Shown piece after piece: positions 1 through 7,999 of a DNA stretch of 40,071 bases (positions are counted from its first letter, which is position 1; each line of letters starts with the position of its first letter). The notes beneath the pieces are model-generated. The model did no database searches. It was not told the DNA's origin and saw only the letters and a program-made list of their open reading frames with translations. The position numbers were made by a program, and so were the translations under genes. Origin of the DNA: Rhodanobacteraceae bacterium (lineage in GTDB: Bacteria > Pseudomonadota > Gammaproteobacteria > Xanthomonadales > Rhodanobacteraceae); contig JAJPHA010000136.1 of NCBI GenBank assembly GCA_021325475.1, positions 1 through 40,071 of the forward strand. Reading direction: 5' to 3'.

Positions 1-487
1 CTCGTGCACTGCGCCGCAGGAGCGGCGCGAACAGCGGAGCTGGCCGCGCAGCGGCGCAGCGCAGGATGCCCGGAGTCAAGAAAAGTCACCAAAAGAAAGC
101 ACGTCAGAGCAAAGCATCCCAACGGAGGAGCTGCACGAGGATGCTGCGGGGGGATGGAGACTCCGTATACAACTCGTCCGCTGCGAGCTGATGCGTTGTT
201 CGCTTCGCTTGCGACCAGAGACCTGCATGCGAAGCGAATGGCGTTCCAGGTTGGACTGACCGAGTTGTACCGGAACATTCATCCGCTTGGAGCACTTCGT
301 GCAGGTCCTCCGAGGGAGGCTCTGCTTTCGAGGTGTTTCTTGGTTACTTCTTTGCACCAGCAAAGAAGTGACCCGCTCGGCCTGCGGCCGAGCGGAAGCT
401 CTGCTCTAGTGGCGGGAGGAGGGAGTCGCCTGCTAAGGTGCGGCCCCGCAGCCGAAGACCGCAACATACGGATTGGATCAGACCTTC
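1..487. repeat. Gene-free, repeat-like intergenic region with a strong hairpin
   Basis: I see no convincing gene here; the frames open through it are extensions or shadows of the reverse-strand gene that begins further right. The base composition is visibly less GC-rich than the neighbouring genes. A 14-bp stem (GGTTACTTCTTTGC, 342-355, paired with 360-373 with one G:T wobble) and a 4-base loop form a strong hairpin. A related word, AAGAAAAGTCACCAAAAGAAAG-like sequence around 78-99, echoes one arm. From memory, intergenic blocks of this kind recur in Xanthomonadales genomes, but I cannot verify copy number from one window. The window begins inside this region, so its left limit is unknown. 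Confidence 0.5.
342..373. terminator. Strong hairpin, possible transcription terminator
   Basis: The arms 342-355 and 360-373 pair over 14 positions with a single wobble and the loop ACCA. It lies about 115 bases beyond the 3' end of the reverse-strand ELM1-family gene, so it could end that transcript, but there is no clean U-tract. It may instead simply be part of a dispersed repeat. Confidence 0.35.
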
Positions 488-1495
488 CTACTCCCCCGAC
501 GCCGTCAGCGCCACGGCGATGTCCGGCCGCGTCGCTTCGATCGCGTGCCAGACCTTGCCGGCGACCACCGCCAGTTCGCGCAGCGGCGGGGGTTGCTGCA
601 AAGTGGAGAAATCCACATTTTCGTCGAGCGCGTGCAGCCAGCCCTGTTCGCGCAGTTCGGCGTGCAGCGCGACGAGCCGGCCGCGCGCGGCCGGCGGCAG
701 CAGCGAGAACACCGGCTTGCCGGTGGCGCAGGCCTCCGACAGCATGTTCACCGAATCCGGCGTCACCACCAGCCGGTCGGCGGCGGCGAGGTAGCCCGCA
801 TACGGATTGACGCCGTCGCCCGGCCCGCACCACAGGTGGGTGCAGCCGTCGCGCAGCAGACCGGTCAGGCGCGCGCGCCAGCGTGCCGGCGTGCGCCGCG
901 AGCAGGCGATCATCAAGCTGCCGTGCTCGCCGGCAACGCGCGCGGCGACGCGCCCGAGCAGGTCGTCGAACCAGGCCTCGTCGAGGCCGAGGCCGCGCCG
1001 CGGCCCGCCGATCAGGAGCGCGGTGCGGGGACGCGGCAATTGCTGCAAAGTGGAAAATTCCGCAAGCCCGCGTGCCAACCAGGCGTCGTCCACCGGATGC
1101 AGGGCGCCGAGCGTCTGGATCACGTTCGCGCCGGCCAGCGCATCGTGACGCGGGGCGATGACCAGATCGAAATGCGCCGGGGCGATGCGCGGATCGAGGA
1201 TCTGCACGACGAAGCTGCGGCCGCCGCTGGCCCGGCGCAGCAGGCGCGTGTACAGCGCGGCCTGCCGGCCGCAGCCGAGCGCCAGCGCCGGCCACGGCGG
1301 CGCGAGCGGCGCGCCGAGGCCGACCCGCGCGCCGAGCGTGAGCCGCGGCGCGAACCACGACCACGGCGCGTGCACGTCCAGGCGCAGCGCGCGGGTGCGC
1401 ACGCGCATCGCCGCCGCGAGCGCCTGCACCTGGCGCTCGTTGCCGGCGGCGCCGTCGGTGACGACGAGAGCGGGAGGATCGGCGAAGGGGAGCAC
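488..1495 (-). CDS. ELM1/GtrOC1-family (DUF1022-type) putative nucleotide-sugar glycosyltransferase
   Basis: About 335 residues, matching the mitochondrial-fission ELM1 family of bacterial proteins, which have a GT-B-like fold and no firmly known substrate. Visible family hallmarks are the N-terminal VVTDGAAGNERQ segment, the middle LIGGP loop, and the C-terminal VTPDSVNMLSEACATGKPV stretch that resembles a nucleotide-sugar-binding region. I chose the GTG at 1495 because it places VVTDG near the N-terminus and because a TATACA box (1504-1509, reverse strand) sits just upstream; an ATG at 1555 would add 20 atypical residues. The segment (E/D)FSTLQQ occurs twice (about residues 146 and 295), both times from nearly the same 18-base DNA word. 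The nearby LPS genes make a role in surface polysaccharide plausible, but this is inference. Confidence 0.85.
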   Translation of the reverse strand: MLPFADPPALVVTDGAAGNERQVQALAAAMRVRTRALRLDVHAPWSWFAPRLTLGARVGLGAPLAPPWPALALGCGRQAALYTRLLRRASGGRSFVVQILDPRIAPAHFDLVIAPRHDALAGANVIQTLGALHPVDDAWLARGLAEFSTLQQLPRPRTALLIGGPRRGLGLDEAWFDDLLGRVAARVAGEHGSLMIACSRRTPARWRARLTGLLRDGCTHLWCGPGDGVNPYAGYLAAADRLVVTPDSVNMLSEACATGKPVFSLLPPAARGRLVALHAELREQGWLHALDENVDFSTLQQPPPLRELAVVAGKVWHAIEATRPDIAVALTASGE

Positions 1496-1565
1496 CGCGG
1501 CATTGTATAGCCGTCCGCGAGGGGACGTGCCGCGACGGAAAGTAACCGCACGCAAGCCCGGTCGC

Positions 1566-1571
1566 TATACT
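1566..1571 (+). promoter_or_regulatory. Probable -10 element for the nitroreductase gene
   Basis: TATACT lies 32 bases before the ATG at 1604, in an otherwise GC-rich gap between two divergent genes. I do not see a good -35 at the usual spacing, so this is a partial promoter call. Confidence 0.4.
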
Positions 1572-1603
1572 GTGCGCCCCGTTGCCGACGCCGAAGGATC
1601 CGC

Positions 1604-2209
1604 ATGCACACGCCCATTGCCGACGCCGCGCTCGATCAGATCTTCCGCAACGCCCGCACCTACCGCCGTTCCGCCGAGGCCTGGCTGCCGAAGCCGGTGG
1701 ACGATGCCTTGCTGCGCCAGGCCTACGATCTGGCCAAACTCGCGCCGACCAGCGCGAACTGCTCGCCGGCGCGCATCGTGTTCGTCAAGTCGGCCGCGGC
1801 GAAGGAGAAGCTCAAGGCCGCGCTCAGTCCGGACAACGTCGCCCAGACCATGGCCGCGCCGGTCACTGCGATCATCGGCAGCGACCATGCCTTCTACGAG
1901 GCGCTGCCGCGGCTGTACAAGGAATCGCCCGAGGCGAAGAGCTGGTTCGAGGGCAAGCCGGAGGTGATCGCGGCCACGGCGTTTCGCAACGCCTCGCTGC
2001 AGGGTGCCTATTTCATCATCGCCCTGCGCGCGCTCGGCCTCGACTGCGGGCCGATGTCGGGTTTCAGCAATTCCCGCGTCGACGAGCTGTTCTTCGCCGG
2101 CACGCGGGTGAAGTCGAATTTCCTGATCAACATCGGCTACGGCAATCCCGCCGTGATCCGTCCGCGCGAGGAACGCTACGCGTTCGACGAGGTCTGCCGA
2201 ATCGAGTGA
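1604..2209 (+). CDS. RutE/HadB-type nitroreductase-family oxidoreductase (malonic semialdehyde reductase-like)
   Basis: 201 residues, close to E. coli RutE (196). The family signature is clear: LAPTSANCSPARIVFV (FMN-binding region, about residues 46-61), AAPVTAIIGSD, TAFRNASLQGAY, the GLDCGPMSGF segment and the KSNFLINIGYG C-terminal motif. RutE reduces the malonic semialdehyde released in uracil catabolism using FMN and NAD(P)H. No other rut gene is in the window, and related stand-alone proteins act on quinones or other electrophiles, so the physiological substrate is open. The start gives the expected N-terminus and has a TATACT box upstream. Confidence 0.88.
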   Translation: MHTPIADAALDQIFRNARTYRRSAEAWLPKPVDDALLRQAYDLAKLAPTSANCSPARIVFVKSAAAKEKLKAALSPDNVAQTMAAPVTAIIGSDHAFYEALPRLYKESPEAKSWFEGKPEVIAATAFRNASLQGAYFIIALRALGLDCGPMSGFSNSRVDELFFAGTRVKSNFLINIGYGNPAVIRPREERYAFDEVCRIE

Positions 2210-2247
2210 TCGTCCGCCACGCAACATCCAACGGAGGAGAACCCGCC

Positions 2248-2826
2248 ATGCTGCAACGCCTGCTTGTGTCTTGCCTGCTCGCCGCGACCGGCGCGACCGC
2301 CTTCGCCGCGCCGGCGAAGTACGACATCGACACCGCCCACACCCAGGTCGTTTTCCGCTGGGATCACTTCGGCTTCTCCAAGCCGAGCGCCACGCTGGAA
2401 AAGATCAGCGGCACGTTCCTGCTCGACACCGCGGATCTCGCCAAGTCCTCGATCGAGGTGACGCTGCCGCTCGACGGCCTGCACACCGGCGTGCCGAAGC
2501 TCGACGAGCACCTGAAGTCCGCGGATTTCTTCGACGCGGCCAAGTACCCGAACATCACCTTCAAGAGCACCAAGGTGGAGAAGATCGGTGCCGATCAGCT
2601 CAAGGTCAGCGGCGATCTCACCGTGCACGGCGTGACCCGCCCGGTGGTGCTCAACGTGCACGTCAACAAGATCGGCGACAATCCGATGCTCAAGGCGCCG
2701 TCGGCCGGTTTCGACGCCGAGACCACGCTCAAGCGTTCCGACTTCGGCGTCAGCGCCTACGTGCCGAACGTGAGCGACGAGATCAAGGTGCACATCACGC
2801 TCGATTCGCACCTCGCCAAGTCCTGA
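2248..2826 (+). CDS. YceI family periplasmic lipid-binding protein
   Basis: 192 residues with a Sec signal peptide (about residues 1-21, cleaved after AFAA), followed by a full YceI lipocalin-like domain: the DTAHTQVVFRWDHFGFS opening, the HLKSADFFDAAKYPNITFKS core and the GDLTVHGVTRPV segment. YceI proteins bind polyisoprenoids or other amphipathic molecules in a beta-barrel. The ATG at 2248 follows a good ribosome-binding site (GGAGGA, 2234-2239). An ORF running in from the previous gene's region is not the real start. It is convergent with the next gene, with a heptad-repeat block between them. Confidence 0.93.
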   Translation: MLQRLLVSCLLAATGATAFAAPAKYDIDTAHTQVVFRWDHFGFSKPSATLEKISGTFLLDTADLAKSSIEVTLPLDGLHTGVPKLDEHLKSADFFDAAKYPNITFKSTKVEKIGADQLKVSGDLTVHGVTRPVVLNVHVNKIGDNPMLKAPSAGFDAETTLKRSDFGVSAYVPNVSDEIKVHITLDSHLAKS

Positions 2827-2888
2827 GGCCCGGCCGGCCGGGGGCGCGAGCCGGCACAGCGCGGGTTCGCGCTCCTCGGTCTTGGTGT

Positions 2889-2961
2889 GGGAGTGGGGAG
2901 TAGGGAGTAGGGAGTGGAAAAAGCTTCATAGCTCTCAGCCCTCAGCGCTCAGCCCTCAGCC
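2889..2961. repeat. Composite heptanucleotide repeat, copy 1 (forward)
   Basis: Four exact-phase heptads, GGGAGTG/GGGAGTA (2889-2916), are followed by a short linker starting GAAAAAGC and then four heptads CTCAGCC/CTCAGCG (2934-2961). The stop codon of the reverse-strand Yip1 gene (TGA, complement of 2956-2958) falls inside the last heptad. The same two-part layout recurs at 10353-10413 and, inverted, at 8941-9040 and around 5919-5974. Confidence 0.8.
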
Positions 2962-4233
2962 CTTCTTGACCCCCACATTCTTCAGCGCTTCGAGGCCGGC
3001 CAGATTGAGGCTGGCGACCGCCGCCTTGATGGTGTTGATGTCGTTCACCTGGTGGCCGCGCACGGCGACCACGAAGCGGTCGCCGAGCACGATGGTGTAG
3101 GTGCCGCTGCCGCCGTTGTCCCACTGCTCGTGGATCATGCGGCCGTCGGCACGATAGGTCTTCTCGTAGCCGCGGTCGGTCTGCTTGTCCTCCTCGATGC
3201 CGACGAAGCCGGCGAACGCCGTGATGCCCTTGACGCCGCCGGTGTCGGTGATTTCGAGATCGAGTTCGGGGCCGCCTTGCGGGTTGCGGTAGGTGGCCTT
3301 GGCGTTCGACACCTGGATGCCGATCTGGGCGTTGCGCGCGGCCTCGTAGCTCGCGCGCGGCAGGCCGCCCAGGGTGTCGGGCAGGAACGGCTTGAGCGTA
3401 TCCGGCGCCAGCGCCTCGACCTGGTCGCCGCCGCCCAGCACCGCGCCGAGCACGGCGCCGGCGGCCTGGCCGGCCGCCTGCGCCTGGGCGTTGACGTCGC
3501 CGGACTTCTGCGCCGCCTCCATCTTCTTGCTCGCCTCCTCGGCGCGCTGGCCGATCGCGGCGAGCTTGCCGAGCGCGCTGTTGGCGTCGATGGTGACGTC
3601 GCCGCCGCGGCTGCCGATATGGATCGCGCCGGTGCCGGCGCCCATCAGCGCGCCGGTGCCGACGACCGCGCCGACCACCAGCATGACGATCCAGGTCAGC
3701 ACGATGGCGATGACGATCGACACCGCGGTGTAGCCGCCGGCCTTGTCGGCCGGACACTTCATGGTGTGCGGCAGGCCGAGGTAGAGGAGATAAATGCCGT
3801 AGATCGCGCCGGCCAGCAGCAACAGCCAGCCCAAGCCGGGCACGATCACGCCCACGCTCGCCACCCAGCTCGCGGTGTAGGCGTAGGCGACGGTCTTCAG
3901 CGCCTGCACCTGGTTCTTCTGCGCGCTGAAGCTGCCGGCCAGCGCGTCGATGATCAGCGCCACCACGTACACCAGCGCCAGCGAGAGCGCGTACTGCACG
4001 ATCATGCCGCTGATGCCGGAGCCGATCGAGGCGCGATAGCTGATGCCGAGGAAGCTGTAGCCGATCAGGCTGCTCTTGATGAAGCCGAACACCGGCGGAA
4101 TCGCCGCCAGGATCAAAATGTAATTGGTGTACAGGCCGGCCACCGTGTCGCTTTCCGCCGCGGCCGCCGGCCATTCGGTCTTCGGCGTGAGCAGGATGTT
4201 CTTGACCCGTGCGATGAGCTTGTTGAAGTCCAC
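2956..4233 (-). CDS. Yip1-domain inner-membrane protein with a large soluble C-terminal region
   Basis: 425 residues from a GTG start at 4233, chosen because a strong ribosome-binding site (GGGAGGG, complement of 4241-4247) lies 7 bases upstream; the open frame continues to 4284 without such support. The N-terminal half (about residues 1-200) starts DFNKLIARVKNILLTPKTEW, the usual Yip1 opening, and holds about five hydrophobic segments. After a glycine-rich stretch and an Ala/Gln-rich, probably helical linker, the last roughly 150 residues form a soluble region (ASYEAARNAQIGIQVSNAKA onward) that I cannot assign. Function is unknown. The final residues and stop codon are encoded within a heptad repeat, so the C-terminus may vary between strains. 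Confidence 0.85.
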   Translation of the reverse strand: MDFNKLIARVKNILLTPKTEWPAAAAESDTVAGLYTNYILILAAIPPVFGFIKSSLIGYSFLGISYRASIGSGISGMIVQYALSLALVYVVALIIDALAGSFSAQKNQVQALKTVAYAYTASWVASVGVIVPGLGWLLLLAGAIYGIYLLYLGLPHTMKCPADKAGGYTAVSIVIAIVLTWIVMLVVGAVVGTGALMGAGTGAIHIGSRGGDVTIDANSALGKLAAIGQRAEEASKKMEAAQKSGDVNAQAQAAGQAAGAVLGAVLGGGDQVEALAPDTLKPFLPDTLGGLPRASYEAARNAQIGIQVSNAKATYRNPQGGPELDLEITDTGGVKGITAFAGFVGIEEDKQTDRGYEKTYRADGRMIHEQWDNGGSGTYTIVLGDRFVVAVRGHQVNDINTIKAAVASLNLAGLEALKNVGVKKG

Positions 4234-4403
4234 GTTGCTTCCCTCCCGAAGTTGATGACGATGGGTGACGATGCCGCGCCGCATCTTACCCGCTTCGTTG
4301 CGGAAATGGACGCGGGCGCCGGGTATTGTCGCCTGTCCAAGATGGCGCGCAACTTGCTAGACTCTACGACTCACCCACGCATCCCGGACGAAGGTCGTCT
4401 CGC

Positions 4404-4625
4404 ATGTCCGCCAGCGCCGCTCCCTCGCCAGCCGCCGATCCGTCGCGCCCGATCCCGGCCAACGCCGAGAACCGCTACACGGTGCACCGCGCCGATCTGC
4501 CGTTGTCGTGCCCGATGCCGGGCATGACGCTGTGGAATTCCCATCCGAAGGTGTATCTGCCGATCGAGGCGACCGGCAGCGCCAAGTGTCCGTACTGCGG
4601 GGCGCAGTACACGCTCAGCGATTGA
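4404..4625 (+). CDS. Small CHCC-type zinc-finger domain protein
   Basis: 73 residues. The C-terminal half matches the zf-CHCC domain also found in the NDUFS6-type subunit of complex I: C36, H47 (in NSHPKVYLPI), C62 and C65 (CPYCG) are the expected zinc ligands. The first 20 or so residues are a Pro/Ala-rich tail. The ATG at 4404 is preferred over an in-frame TTG at 4326. Small stand-alone proteins of this type are common in proteobacteria and their role is not settled. It is followed 11 bases later by the glycosyltransferase gene, so the two may be co-transcribed. Confidence 0.85.
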   Translation: MSASAAPSPAADPSRPIPANAENRYTVHRADLPLSCPMPGMTLWNSHPKVYLPIEATGSAKCPYCGAQYTLSD

Positions 4626-4636
4626 CGGGTCGGCGC

Positions 4637-5761
4637 GTGCAGGGGAAGCGCTTGACCATCGTGCAACTGCTGCCGGCGCTCAATGCCGGCGGGGTCGAGC
4701 GCACCGTGCTCGAGATCGGTCGCGCGCTCGTCGCCGCCGGGCACCGCTCGGTGGTGATCTCGGCGGGCGGCGGGCTGGTCGAACGCCTCGTCGCCGAGGG
4801 CAGCGAGCACATCACCCTCGACATCGGCCGCAAGCGGCCGGGCACGCTGCGTCACATCCGCACCCTGCGGCGCCGGTTCGCGGAACTGGGCGCGGACATC
4901 GTCCACGCGCGCTCGCGCCTGCCGGCCTGGCTCGCGCGCTACGCCCTGCGCGGCATGCCGGCGCCGCGGCCGCATTTCGTCACCACCGTGCACGGGCTCA
5001 ATTCGCCGGGCTGGTACAGCGCCATCCTCACCCGCGGCGAGCGCGTGATCTGCGTGTCCAACACCGTGCGCGACTACGTGCTGCGCCACTATCCGCGCAC
5101 CGATCCGGCGCGCCTGACCGTGATCCCGCGCGGCGTGGATCCGGCGGAGTTTCCGTTCGGCTACCAGCCGGACGATGCCTGGCGGCGCGGCTTCTTCATG
5201 GACTTCCCGCAACTCGAGGGTGGCGCCCTGCTCACCCTGCCCGGCCGCGGCACGCGCCTGAAGGGTCACGCCGACGCGATCGAGCTGCTCGCCGGGCTCG
5301 TCGCCCGCGGCCTCGACTGCCGGCTGCTGCTGCTCGGCGCGCGCGAACCGGGACGCGAACAATACGTCGCCGAGCTCGAGGCGCTGGCGCGCAGTCGCGG
5401 CGTCGCCGGGCGCATGGCGATCAGCGTGCCGCGCAACGACGTGCGCGAGATCTTCGCCATCTCCAGTCTGGTGCTGCAACTGTCGCGCCAGCCCGAGGCG
5501 TTCGGTCGCACCGTGATCGAGGCGCTGGCGCTGTGCCGGCCGGTGCTAGGCTATGCCCACGGCGGCGTCGGCGAACTGCTCGCGGAGCTGTATCCCGAGG
5601 GCCGGGTGCCCCTCGGCGACGGCACGCGGCTGATCGAGCGCGCGGCCGAACTGCTGCGCGTGGCGCCGCCGATCGCGCCGTTGACCCGCTATCGTCTGGC
5701 CGACATGCAGGCGGCGACGCTCGCGTTGTACGAGGAAGTCGCGGGCGGCGCGGCGGGCTGA
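4637..5761 (+). CDS. GT4-family glycosyltransferase (GT-B fold), probable LPS core or O-antigen enzyme
   Basis: About 374 residues. The N-terminus IVQLLPALNAGGVERTVLEIG is the classic GT4 acceptor-domain glycine loop. The C-terminal domain has GRGTRLKGHADAIELL and the donor-binding EAFGRTVIEALA motif (EX7E type), followed by the GYAHGGVGEL loop. It transfers a sugar from a nucleotide-activated donor at the cytoplasmic face of the inner membrane; the exact sugar cannot be read from sequence. The start is either GTG 4637 or TTG 4652, and the TTG has the better ribosome-binding site (AGGGGA, 4641-4646). Neighbouring waaL-like, GT2, lpxL-type and waaA genes place it in LPS assembly. Confidence 0.88.
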   Translation: MQGKRLTIVQLLPALNAGGVERTVLEIGRALVAAGHRSVVISAGGGLVERLVAEGSEHITLDIGRKRPGTLRHIRTLRRRFAELGADIVHARSRLPAWLARYALRGMPAPRPHFVTTVHGLNSPGWYSAILTRGERVICVSNTVRDYVLRHYPRTDPARLTVIPRGVDPAEFPFGYQPDDAWRRGFFMDFPQLEGGALLTLPGRGTRLKGHADAIELLAGLVARGLDCRLLLLGAREPGREQYVAELEALARSRGVAGRMAISVPRNDVREIFAISSLVLQLSRQPEAFGRTVIEALALCRPVLGYAHGGVGELLAELYPEGRVPLGDGTRLIERAAELLRVAPPIAPLTRYRLADMQAATLALYEEVAGGAAG

Positions 5762-5809
5762 GCGTGCGTTGGCAGGGAGTCGCGTCCGACGGTACGCTTG
5801 GGGGAAGCA

Positions 5810-5837
5810 GGGAGTGGGAAGTCGGGAGTGGGAAGTA
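5810..5837. repeat. Heptad repeat block, copy 2a (left arm of an inverted repeat)
   Basis: Four heptads, GGGAGTG GGAAGTC GGGAGTG GGAAGTA, run in exact phase. The first 19 bases (5810-5828) are perfectly complementary to 5948-5966, so the segment 5810-5966 could fold into a large hairpin or cruciform. Confidence 0.7.
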
Positions 5838-5918
5838 GGACAAGCTCACCGAAATCGGCCGCTCGCTGACGCTCGCTCAATCGGAAATTGGAGGAGCATT
5901 CATGTCGCTCGATGAGGG

Positions 5919-5974
5919 CTGAGGGCCGCGGCTCTTCCCACTCCCCACTCCCGACTTCCCACTCCCTACTCCCA
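5919..5974. repeat. Heptad repeat block, copy 2b (inverted orientation)
   Basis: A CTGAGGG unit near 5919 and a linker are followed by five heptads of the ACTCCCC/ACTTCCC type (5940-5974). This is the reverse complement of the GGGAGTR arrays and ends 14 bases before the start of the O-antigen-ligase-like gene. The roughly 80 bases between the two blocks contain no gene I can support. Confidence 0.7.
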
Positions 5975-5988
5975 CCCCTCCAATCCCC

Positions 5989-7230
5989 TTGCCCCATCCC
6001 TCGAACGAATCGCTCACCAACCGCTGGCCGGCGCTGCTCGTGCTCGCCGTGCTGGCGCTGCTGCCGGTGGGGCGGGTGGCCGAGCTGCCGCTCGCGTTCA
6101 CGGCGATCGCGGGCGCGGTGTGGGCATGGCGCGAGCGCGCGCAGTGGCCGCGCGGTGTGCGGCTCGCGGCGTTGTTGTTCGCCTGCTACGCATTCGCGGC
6201 GCTGTTGTCCGCACCGACGGCGGTGGCGCCGATGAAATCCTGGAGCACGGTCGCCGCGGTGTTGCGTTTCCTGCCGTTCGCGCTCGGTACCTGCTTCGCC
6301 ATGCGCGAGGCGACGCTGTGGCCGCGCGTGATCGCCGCGGCGGCGATGCTGGTGGTGCTGTGGTTGCTCGACGCCTGGGTGCAGATGGCGACCGGCTACG
6401 GCATCGCCGGCGCGGCGACGAGCGAACGCCTCACCGGCATCTTCGGCGCCGGCAACCTCAAGCTCGGGCCGGTGCTCGCCGTGCTCGCGCCGTTCGTGTT
6501 CGTGGCGGCGCGCGCGCGCTTCGGTCGCGCCGGCCTGATCGCCGCGTTCGTGTTCCAGTTGCCGCCGATCCTGCTCGCCGGGTCGCGCGCCGCCTGGCTG
6601 ATGTACGCGCTGGTGACGCTTGCCCTGGTTTGGCGCGAGGCGCGCGCGCCGCTGCGCTTCGCGGCCTGGTGCGCGGGCGCGCTCGGCCTGGCGCTGCTCG
6701 TCGCCGTGCTCGCCTGGTGGAGCTCGGCGGCGTTCGAGGCGCGCGTCGGCCGCAGCCTGCTCGCGCTCGAGGGCTCCGCCGGGGCGCTCGACGAGGCCGC
6801 CGCCGGCCGGTTGCGCATCTGGCACGCGGCCGAACGCATGATCGCGGCGCACCCGCTGACCGGTGTCGGCGTGCGTGGTTTCCGCTACGCCTATCCGGCC
6901 TTCGCCGAACCGGGCGATGCCTTCGTCGATCCGCAGACCGACGAAGGGGCAGCGCACGCGCACCAGATCGTGCTCGAAGTGCTGAGCGAGACCGGCGCCG
7001 TCGGTCTCGCCCTCTGGCTCCTCGGTGCGGTCGCGGCGCTGCGCGCCTGGCGGCGGGCGGGCGCGGCGGCGCGCGAGCGCGCGCTGGCGCCGGCGCTGGC
7101 GCTGGCGACGATGTGCTTTCCGCTGAACACCCACCTCGCGTTCTATTCGGCGTGGTGGGGATTGCTGTTCTGGTGGCTGCTCGCGCTGTACTGCGCGGCG
7201 CTCGGCGCGGAGGACACCGGTGGCGCGTGA
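5989..7230 (+). CDS. O-antigen ligase/polymerase-like membrane protein (Wzy_C family)
   Basis: 413 residues with about 11-12 hydrophobic segments. The Wzy_C signature is visible as the GSRAAWL segment (about residue 198) and the large periplasmic loop RLRIWHAAERMIAAHPLTGV followed by GFRYAYP and the AHAHQIVLEVLSETGAVGL stretch typical of WaaL. WaaL joins O-antigen from its lipid carrier to lipid A-core on the periplasmic side of the inner membrane. The first possible start is a TTG at 5989, directly after the heptad repeat and without a good ribosome-binding site, so the N-terminus is uncertain. The gene overlaps the next one by 11 bases, implying translational coupling. A polymerase role (Wzy) cannot be excluded. 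Confidence 0.85.
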   Translation: MPHPSNESLTNRWPALLVLAVLALLPVGRVAELPLAFTAIAGAVWAWRERAQWPRGVRLAALLFACYAFAALLSAPTAVAPMKSWSTVAAVLRFLPFALGTCFAMREATLWPRVIAAAAMLVVLWLLDAWVQMATGYGIAGAATSERLTGIFGAGNLKLGPVLAVLAPFVFVAARARFGRAGLIAAFVFQLPPILLAGSRAAWLMYALVTLALVWREARAPLRFAAWCAGALGLALLVAVLAWWSSAAFEARVGRSLLALEGSAGALDEAAAGRLRIWHAAERMIAAHPLTGVGVRGFRYAYPAFAEPGDAFVDPQTDEGAAHAHQIVLEVLSETGAVGLALWLLGAVAALRAWRRAGAAARERALAPALALATMCFPLNTHLAFYSAWWGLLFWWLLALYCAALGAEDTGGA

Positions 7231-7984
7231 ACCGCTGTCGGTGGTCGTGACCACCTGCAACAATGCCGCGACGCTGGCGCGCTGCCTCGCCAGCGCGGCG
7301 TTCGCGGACGATCTCGTGGTGCTCGACTCCGGCAGCACCGACGCCACGCTGGAAATTGCCGCAAAGTATAAAGCGCGCATTTTTCACGAACCGTTCCGCG
7401 ACTACGCGACGCAGAAGCAGTCCGCGATCGACAAGGCCGCGCACGCCTGGGTGTTGCTGCTCGACGCCGACGAGGCCCTGACGCCCGCCGCCGCGGCGGC
7501 GATCGAGACGGCGCTGCACGCGCCGGTCTGCGCCGGCTTCCGCCTGCCGCGACGCGAGCAGATGTTCTGGACGTTCCAGCACCGCGGATCGTGGACCAAC
7601 ACCCATCTGCGCCTGTTCGACCGCCGCCGCGGCCGCATGAACGCGGCGCCGGTGCACGCGGCGCCGGAAGTCGACGGCCCGGTGCGCACACTGCGTCGCG
7701 CCGTGTTCCTGCACTACGGCGAGCCCGACATCCACACCAAGGTGGCCAAGATCAACGCCTATTCGAGCGGTCTGGTCGAGGCCAAGCTGCGACGCGGTCC
7801 GCGCTGCCTCGGCGCGCGCATGCTGCTGTATCCGCCGCTGTTCTTCCTGCGCCAGTATCTGCTCAAGCGCTATTTCCTGAACGGCTGGGCGGGCTTCATC
7901 AGCGCCGCCACCGGCGCGTTCTACGTGTTCCTGAAATACGCAAAAGTATACGAGGCGCGGCGCGCGCGCCGGGCGGCGCGCTGA
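7220..7984 (+). CDS. GT2-family glycosyltransferase (WaaE/KdtX-like)
   Basis: 254 residues from a GTG start inside the 3' end of the preceding gene. GT-A features are clear: SVVVTTCNNA at the N-terminus, VVLDSGSTDATLEIA, the QKQSAIDKA segment and the DXD-type metal site LLLDADEAL (about residue 80). The C-terminal part (YLLKRYFLNGWAGFISA) looks membrane-associated, as in WaaE/KdtX proteins that glucosylate the inner core of LPS. It is co-transcribed with the O-antigen-ligase-like gene and converges on the lipid A acyltransferase gene with only 15 bases between the stop codons. Two AAAGTATA words occur in it (7363-7370 and 7943-7950). Confidence 0.9.
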   Translation: MAREPLSVVVTTCNNAATLARCLASAAFADDLVVLDSGSTDATLEIAAKYKARIFHEPFRDYATQKQSAIDKAAHAWVLLLDADEALTPAAAAAIETALHAPVCAGFRLPRREQMFWTFQHRGSWTNTHLRLFDRRRGRMNAAPVHAAPEVDGPVRTLRRAVFLHYGEPDIHTKVAKINAYSSGLVEAKLRRGPRCLGARMLLYPPLFFLRQYLLKRYFLNGWAGFISAATGAFYVFLKYAKVYEARRARRAAR

Positions 7985-7999
7985 GGCATGTGATGCCGT

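Noticed and set aside
4-810. Forward open frame at the window start
   Set aside because: It crosses repeat-like DNA and then runs antisense to the ELM1-family gene; the predicted protein is Arg/Ala/Pro-rich with no domain.
2881-2961. Heptad block as an ordinary terminator for yceI
   Set aside because: The two arrays are not complementary to each other (GGGAGTR versus CTCAGCC) and no U-tract follows.
5877-6101. Small reverse-strand ORF upstream of and inside the O-antigen-ligase-like gene
   Set aside because: Its sequence is mostly heptad repeat and antisense to a membrane protein gene; no ribosome-binding site or family.
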